Of a stretch of DNA of 64,000 nt, positions 11,780-24,470 are shown piece after piece. Position numbers and translations under genes: made by a program. The DNA is taken from positions 1,793,735-1,857,734 of the forward strand of contig JXTB01000006.1 in NCBI GenBank assembly GCA_002914805.1. The letters run 5' to 3'. Positions within the stretch are counted from its first letter, which is position 1. Each line of letters begins with the position of its first letter. Under the pieces are notes generated by a model that saw only the letters and a program-made list of their open reading frames with translations, made no database searches and had not been told where the DNA came from. The DNA is from Parasponia andersonii (taxonomy: Eukaryota; Streptophyta; Magnoliopsida; Rosales; Cannabaceae).

Positions 11780-12607
11780 ATATTCAAAATTCAGTCTCTT
11801 TCATTGAAGTCTCTAGAGAGACCCCGGATATAGATGGATGTGATGGAATTTGGTCTTATGTCATGGTTGCTTAAGATAATGGATTCTTTGCTTGTTTTTA
11901 CACAACATCCTTCATGGAACTACTTATTCTAATATAATTCCCTCGAGAAATTTTTCTTCTCCTAATTTCCCTAAAACACCATATTATTGGTCTCAGCCGT
12001 TAAACAGATTGAGGAGTTAAAATTATTGAAGAAGCCAGCTGCAACAATATATATATATATATATATATATAGGGAATTATTTATATATGGTTTTGTGATT
12101 AAAACTAACTTTCATTCCTGAATTAAATTATATGAACTTCTCGAATCAATCAATAAACATGTGAATCGAAAATTGCCAATGTCTAATCTATTCAATACTA
12201 TGCATACATACATACGTAGAGGTCACTCAATGCATATTTCCAACATTTCGAAGGCATTGACGATGTATGTGATCTAGCTATTTAATTAATTCAATGGTGG
12301 AAGTCATGTTCAAATTAAATGTAAATAATTAACGAATGATAATCGACAAAAAAAATAGAAAATAAGAACACACAAATTTAAGTGAAAAATCTTAATCGGG
12401 AAACATTAATGATAGAGGAAGAAATTTTACTATGTCGAAAATATGATACACAAGGTAGAGTATTATATGGGCAAAACTAAAATATATAGAATCCTATAAC
12501 CCTAAATACATATGTGAATGGATGAAAAATAGCTCTATCGATTCGACCCCTTCGCTTCCATCACATATTTCAAAAAATTCTTCCAATTATAAAAACACTA
12601 CATATGT
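9609..12607. other. Intergenic region downstream of the LBD gene; no gene seen
   Basis: This is AT-rich DNA with several (TA)n tracts (near 10545-10570, 11283-11304, 11747-11771, 12045-12070) and a T run at 10747-10764. A less AT-rich island at about 10230-10490 has an open frame of 100 codons on the - strand with no recognisable family. The open frame of 152 codons at 11212-11670 includes simple repeat and is not convincing. No tRNA or microRNA precursor was recognised. Confidence 0.6.
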
Positions 12608-14784
12608 TGTAAAATTTGAAACTTTTAAAGATAAAAATGGACTTTTTGCATCCAATGGTGAACTTGTAAATAAATAATTTTTGGAATAAAATAATAAAAA
12701 TGTCTAGAATATTTTATTAATTTGTTACAATGCCTAATTTTTACTTATAAACCCCTAAAAACTCTCAAATTATCAAAGAGAAAGGCTTGGTAGAGAGAAA
12801 AAGAGAGGAATGATCACTTTCTGTTCAAGTTCTATCACGCCGCCACCATCACTTGCCTGAGCCCACATGCCAACTCGTGTCAAAGGGCTTTCGAAGACAA
12901 AGCCAACATGACTAGTCTCGCCTCGTTTCGACGTCGGATGAAGCCGTAATGGCCCGCAAAGATTCCACCTCCGACGAGTTTTTCTGGCCACTGGAATGCC
13001 GTCTGACCTCTGTTTTCGACACCTCTAGTAAGTAGAGTCTCGTCTCATCGTCGCCAACCAGCCACAAGTAGTTGCTTATCAAAATTTCTCTTCGGTAAGT
13101 TCTTACCATTTTTACTATTTTTACCAACTATGTAAAAAGTGATACTTACATAATTATTTAGGTTAAAAGATTTATTTACTCGAGATAAATATACGAGGTG
13201 AAGATAGTGAAAAATCATGAATAATTATGGTTGGTAAAAGTAAAAAAGGTAATGGTAAGTGCGGTAAATAGTAATTAGAAAAAGAGGACATTTTTTTAAT
13301 TAGTTTCAAAAGGTGGTGTTTGTGTAATTCTCGGATTTGTGGGCTTAATTAATGCTGGGGACCTCGAAACTGAGTTCTTACTTCGAATTTGGACTCAGTG
13401 AGGCCGAGACAAAAATTATGATATAAAATATCACTATATTTCATTGAGGAACCAAAATTGGATTTAGTGGTACAAAATTGCACCATTTTGCATGCCATAG
13501 TACGGTCCCGCACCAGAATCTGTTTTTGATAAAGTATATATCTATCCTTATATTTTTTGGTGTTCTAAATTCAGTGGCGACCTCCATTTCTGCATTTAAA
13601 GCTTCGGTTGAAAAATTATTTTTTTCAAGTGGACTTATCGGGAATTGGAATCTGCTGTTTAAGCACCTGAGTGACCAACGTGAGATTGTTCGAGCGTCAT
13701 TAGCTTGGTATTAATACCATATCGAGGTAGGGGTTCGATTACTTGACTTTTATATCTACTTTAGATTTTAATTGTATTAAAACTTGTTTATAAAAAATCG
13801 TGATTTTACGATTGTTTATGAAATTGCTGAAAATTATTCGATTATGTTGGGATTGAAATGTGTAGATTTTATACATATTTTTATATTGTGACTATGAGGT
13901 AAAGCAGTGTTGTGCTGCCCATGTATATTAAATTCCAGAATAATGCCAAGTTAAATTTTAAAGCATAATTTGATTATTTGATGCATAGTTATTGTATACT
14001 ATTATATATTGTACATACCATAGAATCACACACTTGAGTACCATTATAGCATCGCGGTATTTTTAGATTGCTAGTGAGTTGTTACAGTGCTAAATACATG
14101 ACCTAGACCCTTGTGCAGGTTTCTGCTGATACACCTACGGACAGTGTCAAGATGCTGGTAATTCTATTACAGAGGTATTACAGGGCCGTGATGGGAGGAT
14201 GAGAGCTCACTTATATTCTTGTTGATATACGATATGTACAATGATGTAGTTTTGATTTTGGTTTTAAATATGTATTATTCTAGATACCATGGATTTGTAA
14301 ACTTGATTTATAAATAGATTTAAAGTAACTAACTATGTAGATTTGATAAATTACATCAATCCAAAAGGTAATTGAATTCCTACTGGGTATGTGAATACTT
14401 ACCCCTTACTTTTGCCCTTTCAGGTAGTGCTTGATGTGATTTTGGAGATTCAGAGGTAGTTTAGGGAGGAGCTAGTTACCAAATGGGAAACTGGTAATTT
14501 TGTAAGATATTTTTATTTATATATCTTGGCTTGTAATAAATACTTAAGGGCTCGTCTCACGGATTCGGTCTGTAGAATTAGTGTGCTAGATTGTGAGACT
14601 ACTGATGATGATGCTTGGTTTATTTTAATAAATTTCATTAATAATCTACGTCTAATGCTGATCAGAAAACTGTAGGAATTTTACTATTAAAATTTTTTTT
14701 AATAAAATTTTCAAAAATATAACTTTTAAATTTTTACATGTGAAATTCCTTTTCTACCACTGTCCCGAGATTTGGGTCGTGACA
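12608..14784 (+). repeat. Tekay-like LTR, left copy
   Basis: The LTR starts TGTAAAATTTGAAAC and ends GGGTCGTGACA. It aligns along its length with 19224-21237, with a stretch of roughly 175 bases (about 13165-13345) present only here. The GC-richer leader at 12830-13080 is shared. Upstream there is no polypurine tract, consistent with a left LTR. The five bases before it are TATGT. The sequence after it is not a primer-binding site but the segment called X (next entry), which is unexpected for a 5' LTR. Confidence 0.85.
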
Positions 14785-15260
14785 TATCGCACCGCGAAAA
14801 TTTCAAACTATGAAATATAGAATTTGAGTCACCAACTTTAACATTAAATTGTAAGTTTTCAATCCGCTTAAAAAAAATTAACAAACAAAATGATGTACAT
14901 CGACATACTATGCTGTATCCTATTTCGTCTAATTAGGTCTTTGGAGTCTTTTGAACATATAAGGAAGTGGATGTATTCTTGTATTTGTCACATGTACACA
15001 TGTCTTGAAAATTTCTAAGACGTAAGTCTATATATAGTGGACAATATCTAGACAATAAGTACTGACAAATTCTAAAGAGCCAAATCCTAATGGGAATTGT
15101 ACGTAGGTTTTATAGAATATATATATATATATATATATGGGAATTGTACGTAGGTTTTATAGAAGACATATATATATAGTGTAGTGTACGTAGGTTGGAT
15201 CAATGGATCTTAAGATGGATAACTGTAGTGTTTGTTTTGGAAGTCGTTTATTTGTGTAGA
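14785..15260. repeat. Duplicated segment X, left copy
   Basis: This segment of about 475 bases follows the left LTR and is repeated after the right LTR at 21238-21676. Shared landmarks include AAATTGTAAGTTTTC, ATGATGTACATCGACA and TGTTTTGGAAGTCGTTTATT. This copy has an extra internal duplication of GGGAATTGTACGTAGGTTTT (about 15092 and 15139) around a (TA)n run. It ends abruptly at 15260 against retroelement gag sequence. Confidence 0.85.
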
Positions 15261-18200
15261 CAGGAAGGATAAGATGAGAAACCAAGGCCAATCGCAGTCT
15301 CAGAGTAGTGATTTTTCTGGAAGAGGGCGGTTTGGATTGTACGGATGCTTTCAATGCAGTCAGCAAGACCATCAAAAGAGGTCTTGTCTATTCTGCCAGC
15401 AAAAGCCAGTCTTATCTCAAGGTGGGCTACAAGGAAGCCATAGTGCGCCTTACCATTCTAGGGCAATCAGATGAGACCAGCCCAACACCAGTCTCAGATG
15501 TTTAATTCTTCTTTTTTCCAACAGTCTTTTGATTCCCAATACCAGTGCCAGTACTGACCACAGAGTTCTGGCTTCACCCAGAATTTTCAAACTTTACAAG
15601 TTTCCGGTAATCAGGGAGGGCTTAGATACACTAGCACCAATCCAGAAGCTAGTAGCAGCCGACCTAGCTAAAGGAGAGGGAATAAAGGGAAAGAAAAAGT
15701 TACTGGTCAATCCTTCGCTATCACCGGAGTAGAGGATACTCGTGAACCGACCAACAAGAGTATTATTAATAGTATGATTTTCGTCTTACACTCTTGAGCA
15801 TATATTTTATTTGATACTGGTGCTACGCATTCTTTTATATCCTTGCTCTTTGCGCAATTATTGGAATTGGAATGTTCTATGTTGGATTTTTTTTTACTTT
15901 AGGTACACCACTAGGTGGAATAGCTGAGGTCTTAACTGTGTGTCGTGATTACCTTATCTTGATTGATGGTAGAGAACTATTAGTTGATTTAATTATATTG
16001 CCTATACAATAATTTGATATGATTCTCGGTATGGAATGGTTATCCAAATATCGAGCCAACATTGATTGTTTCAAGAAGAAAGTTACTCTTTTGCTTGAGG
16101 ATAGATATCCTGTTGTTTATCAAGTTCAATTGAATCCTTTGAGACCAAGTCCTATTTTGAAAGCATGCATGGGTGGAAGGAAGAAACTTGAATATTACGG
16201 GAATCTGTTTGCCATTAGTGGTGATGTAGGAACTGATGATCAACACCCCTGGGTATTAGTAGTTAGCGAGTTTCCAGATGTTTTTCTGGAGGATTTACCG
16301 AGACTATCACTTGATAGGAAGGTTGAGTTCTGTATTAATTTGATTCCTAGAGCCCAGCCAGTTTGTATTCCAGCCTATCACATGGCTCCAACAACAATAA
16401 TTGAGTTGAGAAGTCAGTTGGATGATCTTTTGTCAAAGGGATTCATCAAGAATAGTACTTCTCCACAGGGTGCACATGTGTTGTTTGCTAAGAAAGCTGA
16501 TGGTATGCTCAGACTTTGTGTTGAGTATAGACAGCTGAATCAGCTTACTGTGAAGAACAAGTATCCTTTGCAAAGGATTGATGAGTTATTCGATCAACTG
16601 GGTAGATTTAAATTCTTTTCCAAAATTAATCTTAGATCGGGTTATCATCAGTTTAAGATTTGAGAAGAAAACATACCAAAAACTACGTTTAAGACTCATT
16701 ATGGTCATTTTGAGTTCCTAGTTATGCTGTTTGGTCTGACTAATGCTCCCGCAACCTTCATGGATCTTATGAACAGAATTTTTAGACCTTATCTAGATCA
16801 GTTTGTGATTGTCTTTATTAATAACATCCTGATATACTCGAAGACTCGAGAGGAGCATGCTGAACATTTGAGGACTGTACTTCAAATCTTGAGAGATCAT
16901 CAATAATATGCCAAGAGATCTAAATGTGACTTCTAGATGATAAAAGTAAAATTCTTGGGGCACGTGATTTCTCAAGAGGATATTTCAGTTGGTCGTGCTA
17001 AGATAGAATCTGTTCTAAAGTGGGAAAGATTGAAGAATGCAACTAAAATTAGAAGTTTCCTCGGTTTAGCGGGCTACTATCATCTTTTTGTGAAGAATTT
17101 CTCGAGAATTACCTTGCCTTTGACCAAATTAACAAGAAAAGATGTCAAGTTTACTTGGGATAAATATTATGAAGAAGCCGTTATGGAACCAAAGAAGAGA
17201 TTAGCAATAACACGTATTCTTACTGTTCCCAACAATAATGAACCTTATGTTATGTACACGGATGCTTCCAGTTCTGATTTGGGATGTGTCTTGATGTAGA
17301 ATGGCAAAATAGTGGCATATGTTTCTCGTTAGTTGAAGTCACACGAGAAGAATTACCCTACTCATGACATGGCACTTGCAGGGTGATTTTCGCTTTCAAG
17401 ATTTGGAGATATTATCTGTATTGTGTGAAGTTTGATGTATTCTCTGATCACAAGAGTTTGAAGTACCTTTTCACTCAGCGTGATTTGAACTTGAGGCAAT
17501 GTAGATGGGTTGAATACATAGAAGATTATGACTTCGAACTTTACTACCATCCTGGCAAAGCTAATGTTATAGCTGATACTTTGAGTCGAAAACCTCATGG
17601 CATCTTAGCTTCACTTATTTTTCAGGAATGGAAGAACTCAGTAGCAATTGGTGAGTACGATTTGTAGTACTTTGAGTCTGATAATATTACTTATCTCAGT
17701 AATATTGTGGCTATAATAGCACTTGTCCAGACTATACAACAAAGTTAATGGCAAGATCAAGAGTTGAAATGATCTAGAATCATCTCAAAAGTGGTGAACA
17801 ACTGGAAGGTTGGACTACAAACAGAAAAAGATTTGTGCTTTTCAGTGGAAAGCTAGTTGTAGCTAATGATTCTCATCTCAGAGAAACTATTCTCACTGAA
17901 GCTCATAAGTCTAAATTTGTAGTACATCTTAGTAGTTCAAAGATATACTATGATCTTAAAAGACAGTATTATTGGAAAGGTATGAAGCGTGATGTAGCTA
18001 CTTTTATGGCTAAGTGCATGACATTTCAACAAGTTAAGATTGAATACCAAAGACCAACTAGACTGCTACAGCCTTTACCCATACCAAAGTGGAAATGGGA
18101 TAAGATTACAATGAACTTTGTGATGGGTTTGCCAATGACTCGGAGAAAGAACGATGCAGTTTGGGTGATAGTTGATCGAATGATAAAGACTGCTCATTTC

Positions 18201-19211
18201 ATACCGATCAAGTCTGATTTTGTACTCAACAAGCTTAGCTGTCTCTATATTAATAATATTTTTCGATTGTATAGGGTGCCATCAAGCATAGTTTCTAACA
18301 GAGACCCAAGATTTACATCTAAGTTTTGGAGAACTTTGTAGAGAGCTTTGGGAATAGAACTAAATCTCAATACAATTCATCACTCTCAAATAAATAGCCA
18401 ATTTGAGAGGTCTATTCAAACTTTAGAGGATATGCTTTGCTTTTATATACTAGATTTTGGTGGAATCTGGGATGATCACCTATCATTGGTGTAATTTGCT
18501 TACAATAATAACTATCAAGCCAGTCTTGGCATGGCTCCATATGAAGTATTATATGGGAAACCATGTAGATCTCCCTTATGTTGGGTTGATGTAGAGGAGC
18601 GTGTTACTCTTGGGCCAAAACTAATTCAAGAAACTATTGAGAAAGTTTCTAAGATTTGGGAAAGATTTAAGGTTATGCAGAGTCATCAGAGCAGCTTTGC
18701 AAATCCAAAGAGACACAAAGTAGAGTTTGAATTTGGTGATCAAGTATTCTTAAAAATTAGGCCAAGGCATGGGATCATTAGATTCGGACTAAAAGGAAAA
18801 TTGGCTCCAAGGTATATTAAACCATTTGAGATTACTACTAAAATTAGACCAGTAATGTATTGCTTAGATTTACCTCCATAATTGAGCCGAGTGCACAATG
18901 ATTTTCATGTCTTGATACTCAGAAAGTATGTACCTGACTCATCGCATGTGATCCAGTATGTAGAAGTGCCATTACAAAAAGATGTAACATATGAAGAACA
19001 ACCAGTTCGAATGCTGGTACGAGAGCTCAAAGTGCTTCGAAATAGAGAGATACTACTTGTTAAGATTCTCTAACAATATTAGAAGGAAGACGAAGCTACA
19101 TGGGAGCTTGAGACAGAAACGTACGAAAAAAATCCTCATTTGTTTAATTTTCAGCTTGAAATTGTACTTTGACCCTTGTGTTTTATTCGAATTTCAGGAT
19201 GATATTCCTTT
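15261..19211 (+). pseudogene. Decayed Tekay-like chromovirus gag-pol
   Basis: This is the interior of a Ty3/Gypsy element, read across many stops. In order: the C-terminal third of gag with a zinc knuckle CX2CX4HX4C (15346-15387); aspartic protease FDTGA (15810-15824); reverse transcriptase (16030-16930); RNase H with MYTDAS (about 17240-17620); integrase (17835-18660); and a C-terminal domain with a chromodomain remnant (YEEQPVRML ... DEATWEL, about 18985-19130). The start of gag and the primer-binding site are missing. Breaks include TGA at 16661, TAA at 16904, and TAG at 16934 and 17297. The catalytic Asp pair of the reverse transcriptase reads Asn-Asn (FINN, 16820-16825). Several lesions are C-to-T or G-to-A changes, as expected from decay of methylated cytosines. 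Not functional. Confidence 0.93.
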
Positions 19212-19223
19212 AAGAGGGGAAGA
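19212..19223 (+). other. Polypurine tract of the 12.6-21 kb element
   Basis: AAGAGGGGAAGA lies directly before the right LTR start (TGTAAAATC). This is the expected plus-strand priming site and fixes the LTR boundary. Confidence 0.8.
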
Positions 19224-21237
19224 TGTAAAATCTGAAACTTTTAAAAGTCAAAATAGATTTTTTGCACCCAACGAAAAACTTGTAAATAAGTAATTTTTGG
19301 AATAAAATAATGAAAATATCAAGAATATTTTATTAATTTACTACAGTGCCCGATTTTTTCTTATGAACCTCTAAAAACTCTCAAATTCTCAAAGAGAGAG
19401 GCTTGGTAGAGAGAAAAAGAGAGAAAAAATCTCTTTTGTCCAAACTCTGTTGCACTGCCACCATTGCCTGCCTATGCCTATGCACTGACCTACAATGGAG
19501 AGCTTTCAAAGATGAAGCTAACGCCACCAGTCTCGCCTCGTTTTGATGTCGGATGAAGTCGCAGCGGCCATGCAAAAATTCTGCCTCCGGCAAGGTTTTC
19601 TGGCCACTAGAGCACTGTTCGACCTTCGTTCTTGACATCTCCAGCAGGTGAAGTCTCGTCTCATTGTTGTCGACTAGCTCTAAATGTTTTCTCGTCAAAA
19701 TTTTTCTCCAATAAGTTCTTAGCATTTTTATCGTTTTTATGAACTATATAAAAAGTGATATTAACATAATTATTTAGGTTAAAGGTTTTTTAGGCTTAAT
19801 TAATACTAGGGATTTCGAAATTGAGTTTTGACTTCGAATTTGAACTCAGTGAGGTTGAGACAAGAATTATGATATAAAATATCACTTTGTTTCGTTGAGG
19901 AACGAAAATTGGATTTCGTAGCACAAAATTGTAGTATTTTATGTGCCACAGTACAGTCCCGCACCGTGACCCATTTTTGACAAAGTATATGTCTAATCTT
20001 ATATTTTTGGTTGCTCTAAATTCAATGGTGAGCTCCATTTCTACATTTGAAGCTCTGGTTGAAAACTCATTTTCTCAAGTGAACTTACTAGAAACGGGAA
20101 ACTGCCATTTAAGCACCTGAGTGACCAATGGGGGATTGTTCGAATATCGTTGGCCTGGTATTACTACTATATCAAGGTAGGGGTTCGATTACTTGACTTT
20201 TATACTGACTTTGGATTTTAATTACATTAAAACTTATTTATGAAAAATCGTGATTTTACGATAATTTTTGAAATTGCTGAAAATTATTGGATTATACTGG
20301 GATTGAAATGTGTAGATTTTATACATATTTGTATATTGTAACCATGGGGTAACATAATGGTGTGCTGCCTATGTATATTAAATCCTAGAATAATGACAAG
20401 TTGAATTTTAAAGCATAATTTGATTATTGGATTCATAGTTATTATATACTATTACATGTTGTACATACCATAGGATCACACACTTGAGTTCCATTATAGC
20501 ATTGGGGTATTCTTAGATCACTGGCGAGTTATTGCAGTGCTAGGTGAGAGACCTAAGCCCATGCGTAAGCTTTTACTGATATGCCTACAGGTAGTGTCAG
20601 GATGCTGGGTTCCTCTACGATCGAGGTATCATTATGCCGTGATAGGAGGATAAGAGCTCACTTATATTCTTGTTGATATATGATATGTACAATAATGTGG
20701 TTTTGGTTTTGGTTTTGAATATGTGATTATTCTGGATACCATGGATTTATAAACTTGATTTATAAATAAATTTAATGGAACTAACCATGCAGATTTGAGA
20801 AATTGCATCATTCCAAAAAGTAATTGAATTCCTACTAAGTATATGAATACTCACCCCTTACTTTTTCCCTCTCAGGTAGTGTTTGATATGATTTTGGAGA
20901 CCCAGGAGTAGTTTAGGAAGAAGCTAGTTACCAAATGGAAAATTGGTAACTTTGTAAGATATTTCTATTTATTTATTTTGGCTTGTAATAAAATATTTAA
21001 AGGTCCATCTCACCAACTCGGTCTATAGAATTAGTGTGCTAGATTGTGAGACTATCGATAATGATGATACTTTGTTTGTTTTGATAAATTTTATTAACGA
21101 TCTACGTCTAATGATATTCACAAAATTGTAAAAATTTTACTATTAATTTTTTTAATAAATTCTTTAAAAAAATAACTTTTAAATTTTTACTTATAAAATT
21201 CTTTTTTTGTTATTGGTACGGAATTTAGATCGTGACA
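19224..21237 (+). repeat. Tekay-like LTR, right copy
   Basis: The LTR starts TGTAAAATCTGAAAC right after the polypurine tract and ends AGATCGTGACA. It is collinear with the left LTR but about 160 bases shorter, mainly because a block corresponding to 13165-13345 is absent. Scattered substitutions between the copies suggest an old insertion. The five bases after it are TATAT, one change from the TATGT before the left LTR, so a decayed 5-bp target duplication is possible. Confidence 0.88.
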
Positions 21238-21676
21238 TATATCACACTGCAAAACTTTCAGATTATGACATACGAAATTCGAGTCACTAATTCTAACATT
21301 AAATTGTAAGTTTTCGACTCCCTTTAAAAAAAATTAACTAACAAAATGATGTACATCGACACACTATGCTGTATCCTATTTTGTTTAATTAGTTCTTTTG
21401 AGTCTTTTGAACTTATAAGGAAGTGGATATATTCTTTTATTTGTCACATGTACACATGTCTTGAAAATAAAAATTTCCGAGACGGTAAGTCCATATATAA
21501 TGGACAATATCTAGACAATAAGTACTGACAAATGCTAAAGAGCCAAATCCCAATGGGAATTGTACGTAGGATTTACAGAAGACATATATATATATATATA
21601 TATATATGTATAACGCCAATGGATCTTAAGATGGATAACTGTAGTGTTTGTTTTGGAAGTCGTTTATTTGTGCAGA
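21238..21676. repeat. Duplicated segment X, right copy
   Basis: This segment is collinear with 14785-15260 and ends at TTTATTTGTGCAGA, where similarity stops sharply. It lacks the small internal duplication seen in the left copy but has its own (TA)n run at about 21585-21607. No coding potential is seen. Confidence 0.85.
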
Positions 21677-22619
21677 TGTGACCAAATTTTGAAAATCTTT
21701 GGAAAAACAGTACCTAGAAAAGGTTATGTAACCTTTATTTGTGTATACGAAACAATTTCTAACTCAATTTGTAAATTTGAGTGAGAGACGACTTAGGAAA
21801 TTTATATGGTTACTCCATCTATCTAGTCTAAATCCACCCAATTTCTGAAAATTTGTTATATCAAAGACCTTGATGCTGGGTAATTTACTCTTTTTTTTTT
21901 TTGAAAAGGTAATTCGCTCTTTTTGGATCATATATACATATAATATATAGCCCATATTAATTATGGGTAATTAAACTAATTACTCTTGACGAAAATTCAC
22001 AATGTATATATATATATTTGAGCAATGTCTAAGTATTTTAGTCTCTGTAGCACATGTTTGTTTTCACTTTTCAAATCTCGAGGAAGGATGGAGAAAACTA
22101 GCTACAGTTGTGCAGGTTCTGGCAGTTATTTAATTGTTATTCCGTAAAAAATAAAATCTCTCCATATATTGATCTGGCACATTGCATAGTTTATTTACTT
22201 ACTTTTATTTTTTTAAAAAGTAATATTTACCACTACTAGTTCCTGAATCTTTTGGTAATTTTTTTTTCAATTTGTCTTCAAAAAGTTTCTTGGAAATTTA
22301 TTCTTTGAATCATCAAAGTAGCAAGTAAATCCGATTCTAAATCTTTGAGTTTTGGACGGAAAACCCACCACGTGAAATGCACATTTTATTTTTTGAGGGA
22401 AAAAAAAAATTTTTCTCTTCCTCCCTTTGGCGACTATTGTTACGGCCTTTTGCCTCCCTCAACGACAATGGAAAGCACTTTTTTTATGGTTGGGAATAGC
22501 CATTGTGTTGTAGCTATATCTTGGATTAAAATCCATGGCAAAAATGATCATTCAACCATGATTATTCCATGGATAATTTGTCATTATAATTCACAGTATC
22601 ATTCGAACATAATATTTTT
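21677..22619. other. Intergenic, no gene seen
   Basis: This is AT-rich DNA with poly(T) runs. The open frame at 22345-22623 (92 codons) has no recognisable family and is not supported as a gene. Confidence 0.5.
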
Positions 22620-23143
22620 CTAGGAAAAATACCGAAAACGTCTCCTATGTTGAAATACTAGTTTCTAGCTATATATTTTTATTAGAAATACAAAATGTAT
22701 CCTTCCTTCTTTTTGTTTTTCCAGGTCAAAGTGAATCAAAATTATCCCATCTAATAAATTTTCATTGACCTTTTTCTATTTTTTATGTGAGCATAATACC
22801 TAGCCAGAAAGCAAATTATTAGCTAAACCTAGCTATAACAAAACAACTTATATGTCAAATATTTAAATTTATACTTAAAAACCATTATATAATTTTTTTT
22901 ATTTTAAAAAAGACTTGATGATTAATTGGAGAGTTAAGAAAGTAGTGTAAGACTATTTGATTAATCTTGAATAAGGATAATAGTGTCATTTTACAATGTA
23001 ATGCTTTTACCAAATCTAACTAGGAGATAAATTTGACCAAATGTGGCAAATCGAGAGAATGTATTTAATATTTTTGAAAAATAGGAGTGGAAACTGAAAT
23101 TTTGGCAAAATATATGGGATGTAATTTTGATATTTTTCCCTAG
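22620..23143. mobile_element. MITE-like element with imperfect terminal inverted repeats
   Basis: The left end CTAGGAAAAATACCGAAAA pairs imperfectly with the right end, whose reverse complement reads CTAGGGAAAAATATCAAAA. The interior of about 500 bases is non-coding and AT-rich. The size and ends fit a non-autonomous DNA transposon. I could not identify a clear target-site duplication, so the superfamily is open. Confidence 0.5.
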
Positions 23144-23464
23144 TACAAATTGTATATTTTCCCTCCAGACTAGATTATATGTAGAGTTTTATCCACCAAA
23201 CTATTTTTTTGTTGCATATATAAACTCTAACGCATAATTCAAGTAAAAAAATTGTCTTCATGTTAGCTCTGTCTATAAAGAGATAGAATAGGTGAGTCTA
23301 TAGTTATTTTATTATTATGAAGTTATTTAATGAGTAAGACCGTTTGTACATGCTCCCGAAATTTTAAACGAAAAACTATGACCTAAGAAAGATGAGGGAA
23401 ATTTATGCACATATCAAAACATCTGCATGCATGCCTCTCTTTGAGTTGACGGTAGTGGACGGCA

Positions 23465-23466
<2 letters not shown>

Positions 23467-23509
<43 letters not shown>
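23467..23509. repeat. (TA)n microsatellite, 43 bases
   Basis: This is the longest uninterrupted TA dinucleotide run in the window. Confidence 0.95.
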
Positions 23510-23511
<2 letters not shown>

Positions 23512-23865
23512 AGTTAATTATCAATTTCTTGATTAGAGCGGGGGTGACCCCAAGGGAAAGACCATAGAGACAAAGTAGAAATATGAATAAATTTTGAGCT
23601 TAATTTAAATAAATATCTATTTGTTATATATTATAGTAAAATATCCAATATATATGTTTATATATCAAATATAAAATTTTATATATTAAGTATAATTTAT
23701 ACTTATACATTTCAGTACAATGACTAAAATTGATAGATAAACATATCTACTAAGTGCAAAAATATATATACTTGAATATTTAGTTATAAAATTTTAAAAA
23801 ATGAATATCTACTTAATCAAATTTAAAATATTAGTTATGTACTTAAATTTCTCTTAAAACAATTA

Positions 23866-24450
23866 CTTTAGGCCTCACTTAGAACTAAGGCCTCAAATTA
23901 CTAATTTCCTTTAAAGATTTTATACATTCAAAAGTTCTTAATATCTATGCGTAGGCTTAAAATATATAAATAATACATAGTAGTTTCAATAGACTATAAA
24001 AATTTTAATCTTGATTCAATAAATCAATATATTTTTCTAAAATTCATGAATTTTTTATTTATTGCAAAAAAAAAAAAAAATTGGTAGGCATCTTGCTTTC
24101 TTTCCAAAATTGGAACAAATTTTTATTTTTATTTCATTGTATTTCGTTATATAGTTTGTTTTTTTCGAAACTTTTCAATGTCATTAATTTCTTATTCAAC
24201 GTCCATTTTTTCAGTTGTTAAGTTAATTTTCCTACCAAATTGGCTATTGAGTCAAAATACATCATAGTTTGCATATTTTATTACTCAACCAAAATATCTA
24301 GAAGAAGTTGTCTTCTATCTTCAGAAATAATAATAAAATTTTTTCAAAGAAATGCGTCTAAAAATTTCTTATAAGTATAATTTAATTCCAAAATATTCTT
24401 TTAAAATTTTTTGCCTCAGACTGCAAAATTTGTTGAGTCAGCCTTGAGAG
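23866..24450. repeat. 605-bp-spaced tandem duplication, unit 1
   Basis: This unit begins around AGGCCTCACTTAGAACTAAGG and ends TTTGTTGAGTCAGCCTTGAG. It aligns with 24471-25058 at an offset of 605 bases (AAATTACTAAT at 23895 and 24500). Shared words include CTATGCGTAGGCTTAAAATA and TTGGTAGGCATCTTGC. No open frame survives on either strand. It may derive from an old transposase-like gene on the - strand, but I cannot demonstrate that. Confidence 0.8.
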
Positions 24451-24470
24451 TAAGGCCAGTAAGGCAATTG

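Noticed and set aside
14785..14800. TATCGCACC after the left LTR as a primer-binding site
   Set aside because: It lacks the leading TGG and matches tRNA-Met site TGGTATCAGAGC in only a few bases; the same segment also follows the right LTR, where no primer site is expected.
22345..22623. 92-codon open frame
   Set aside because: No domain or neighbour supports it, and codons are partly from A/T runs.
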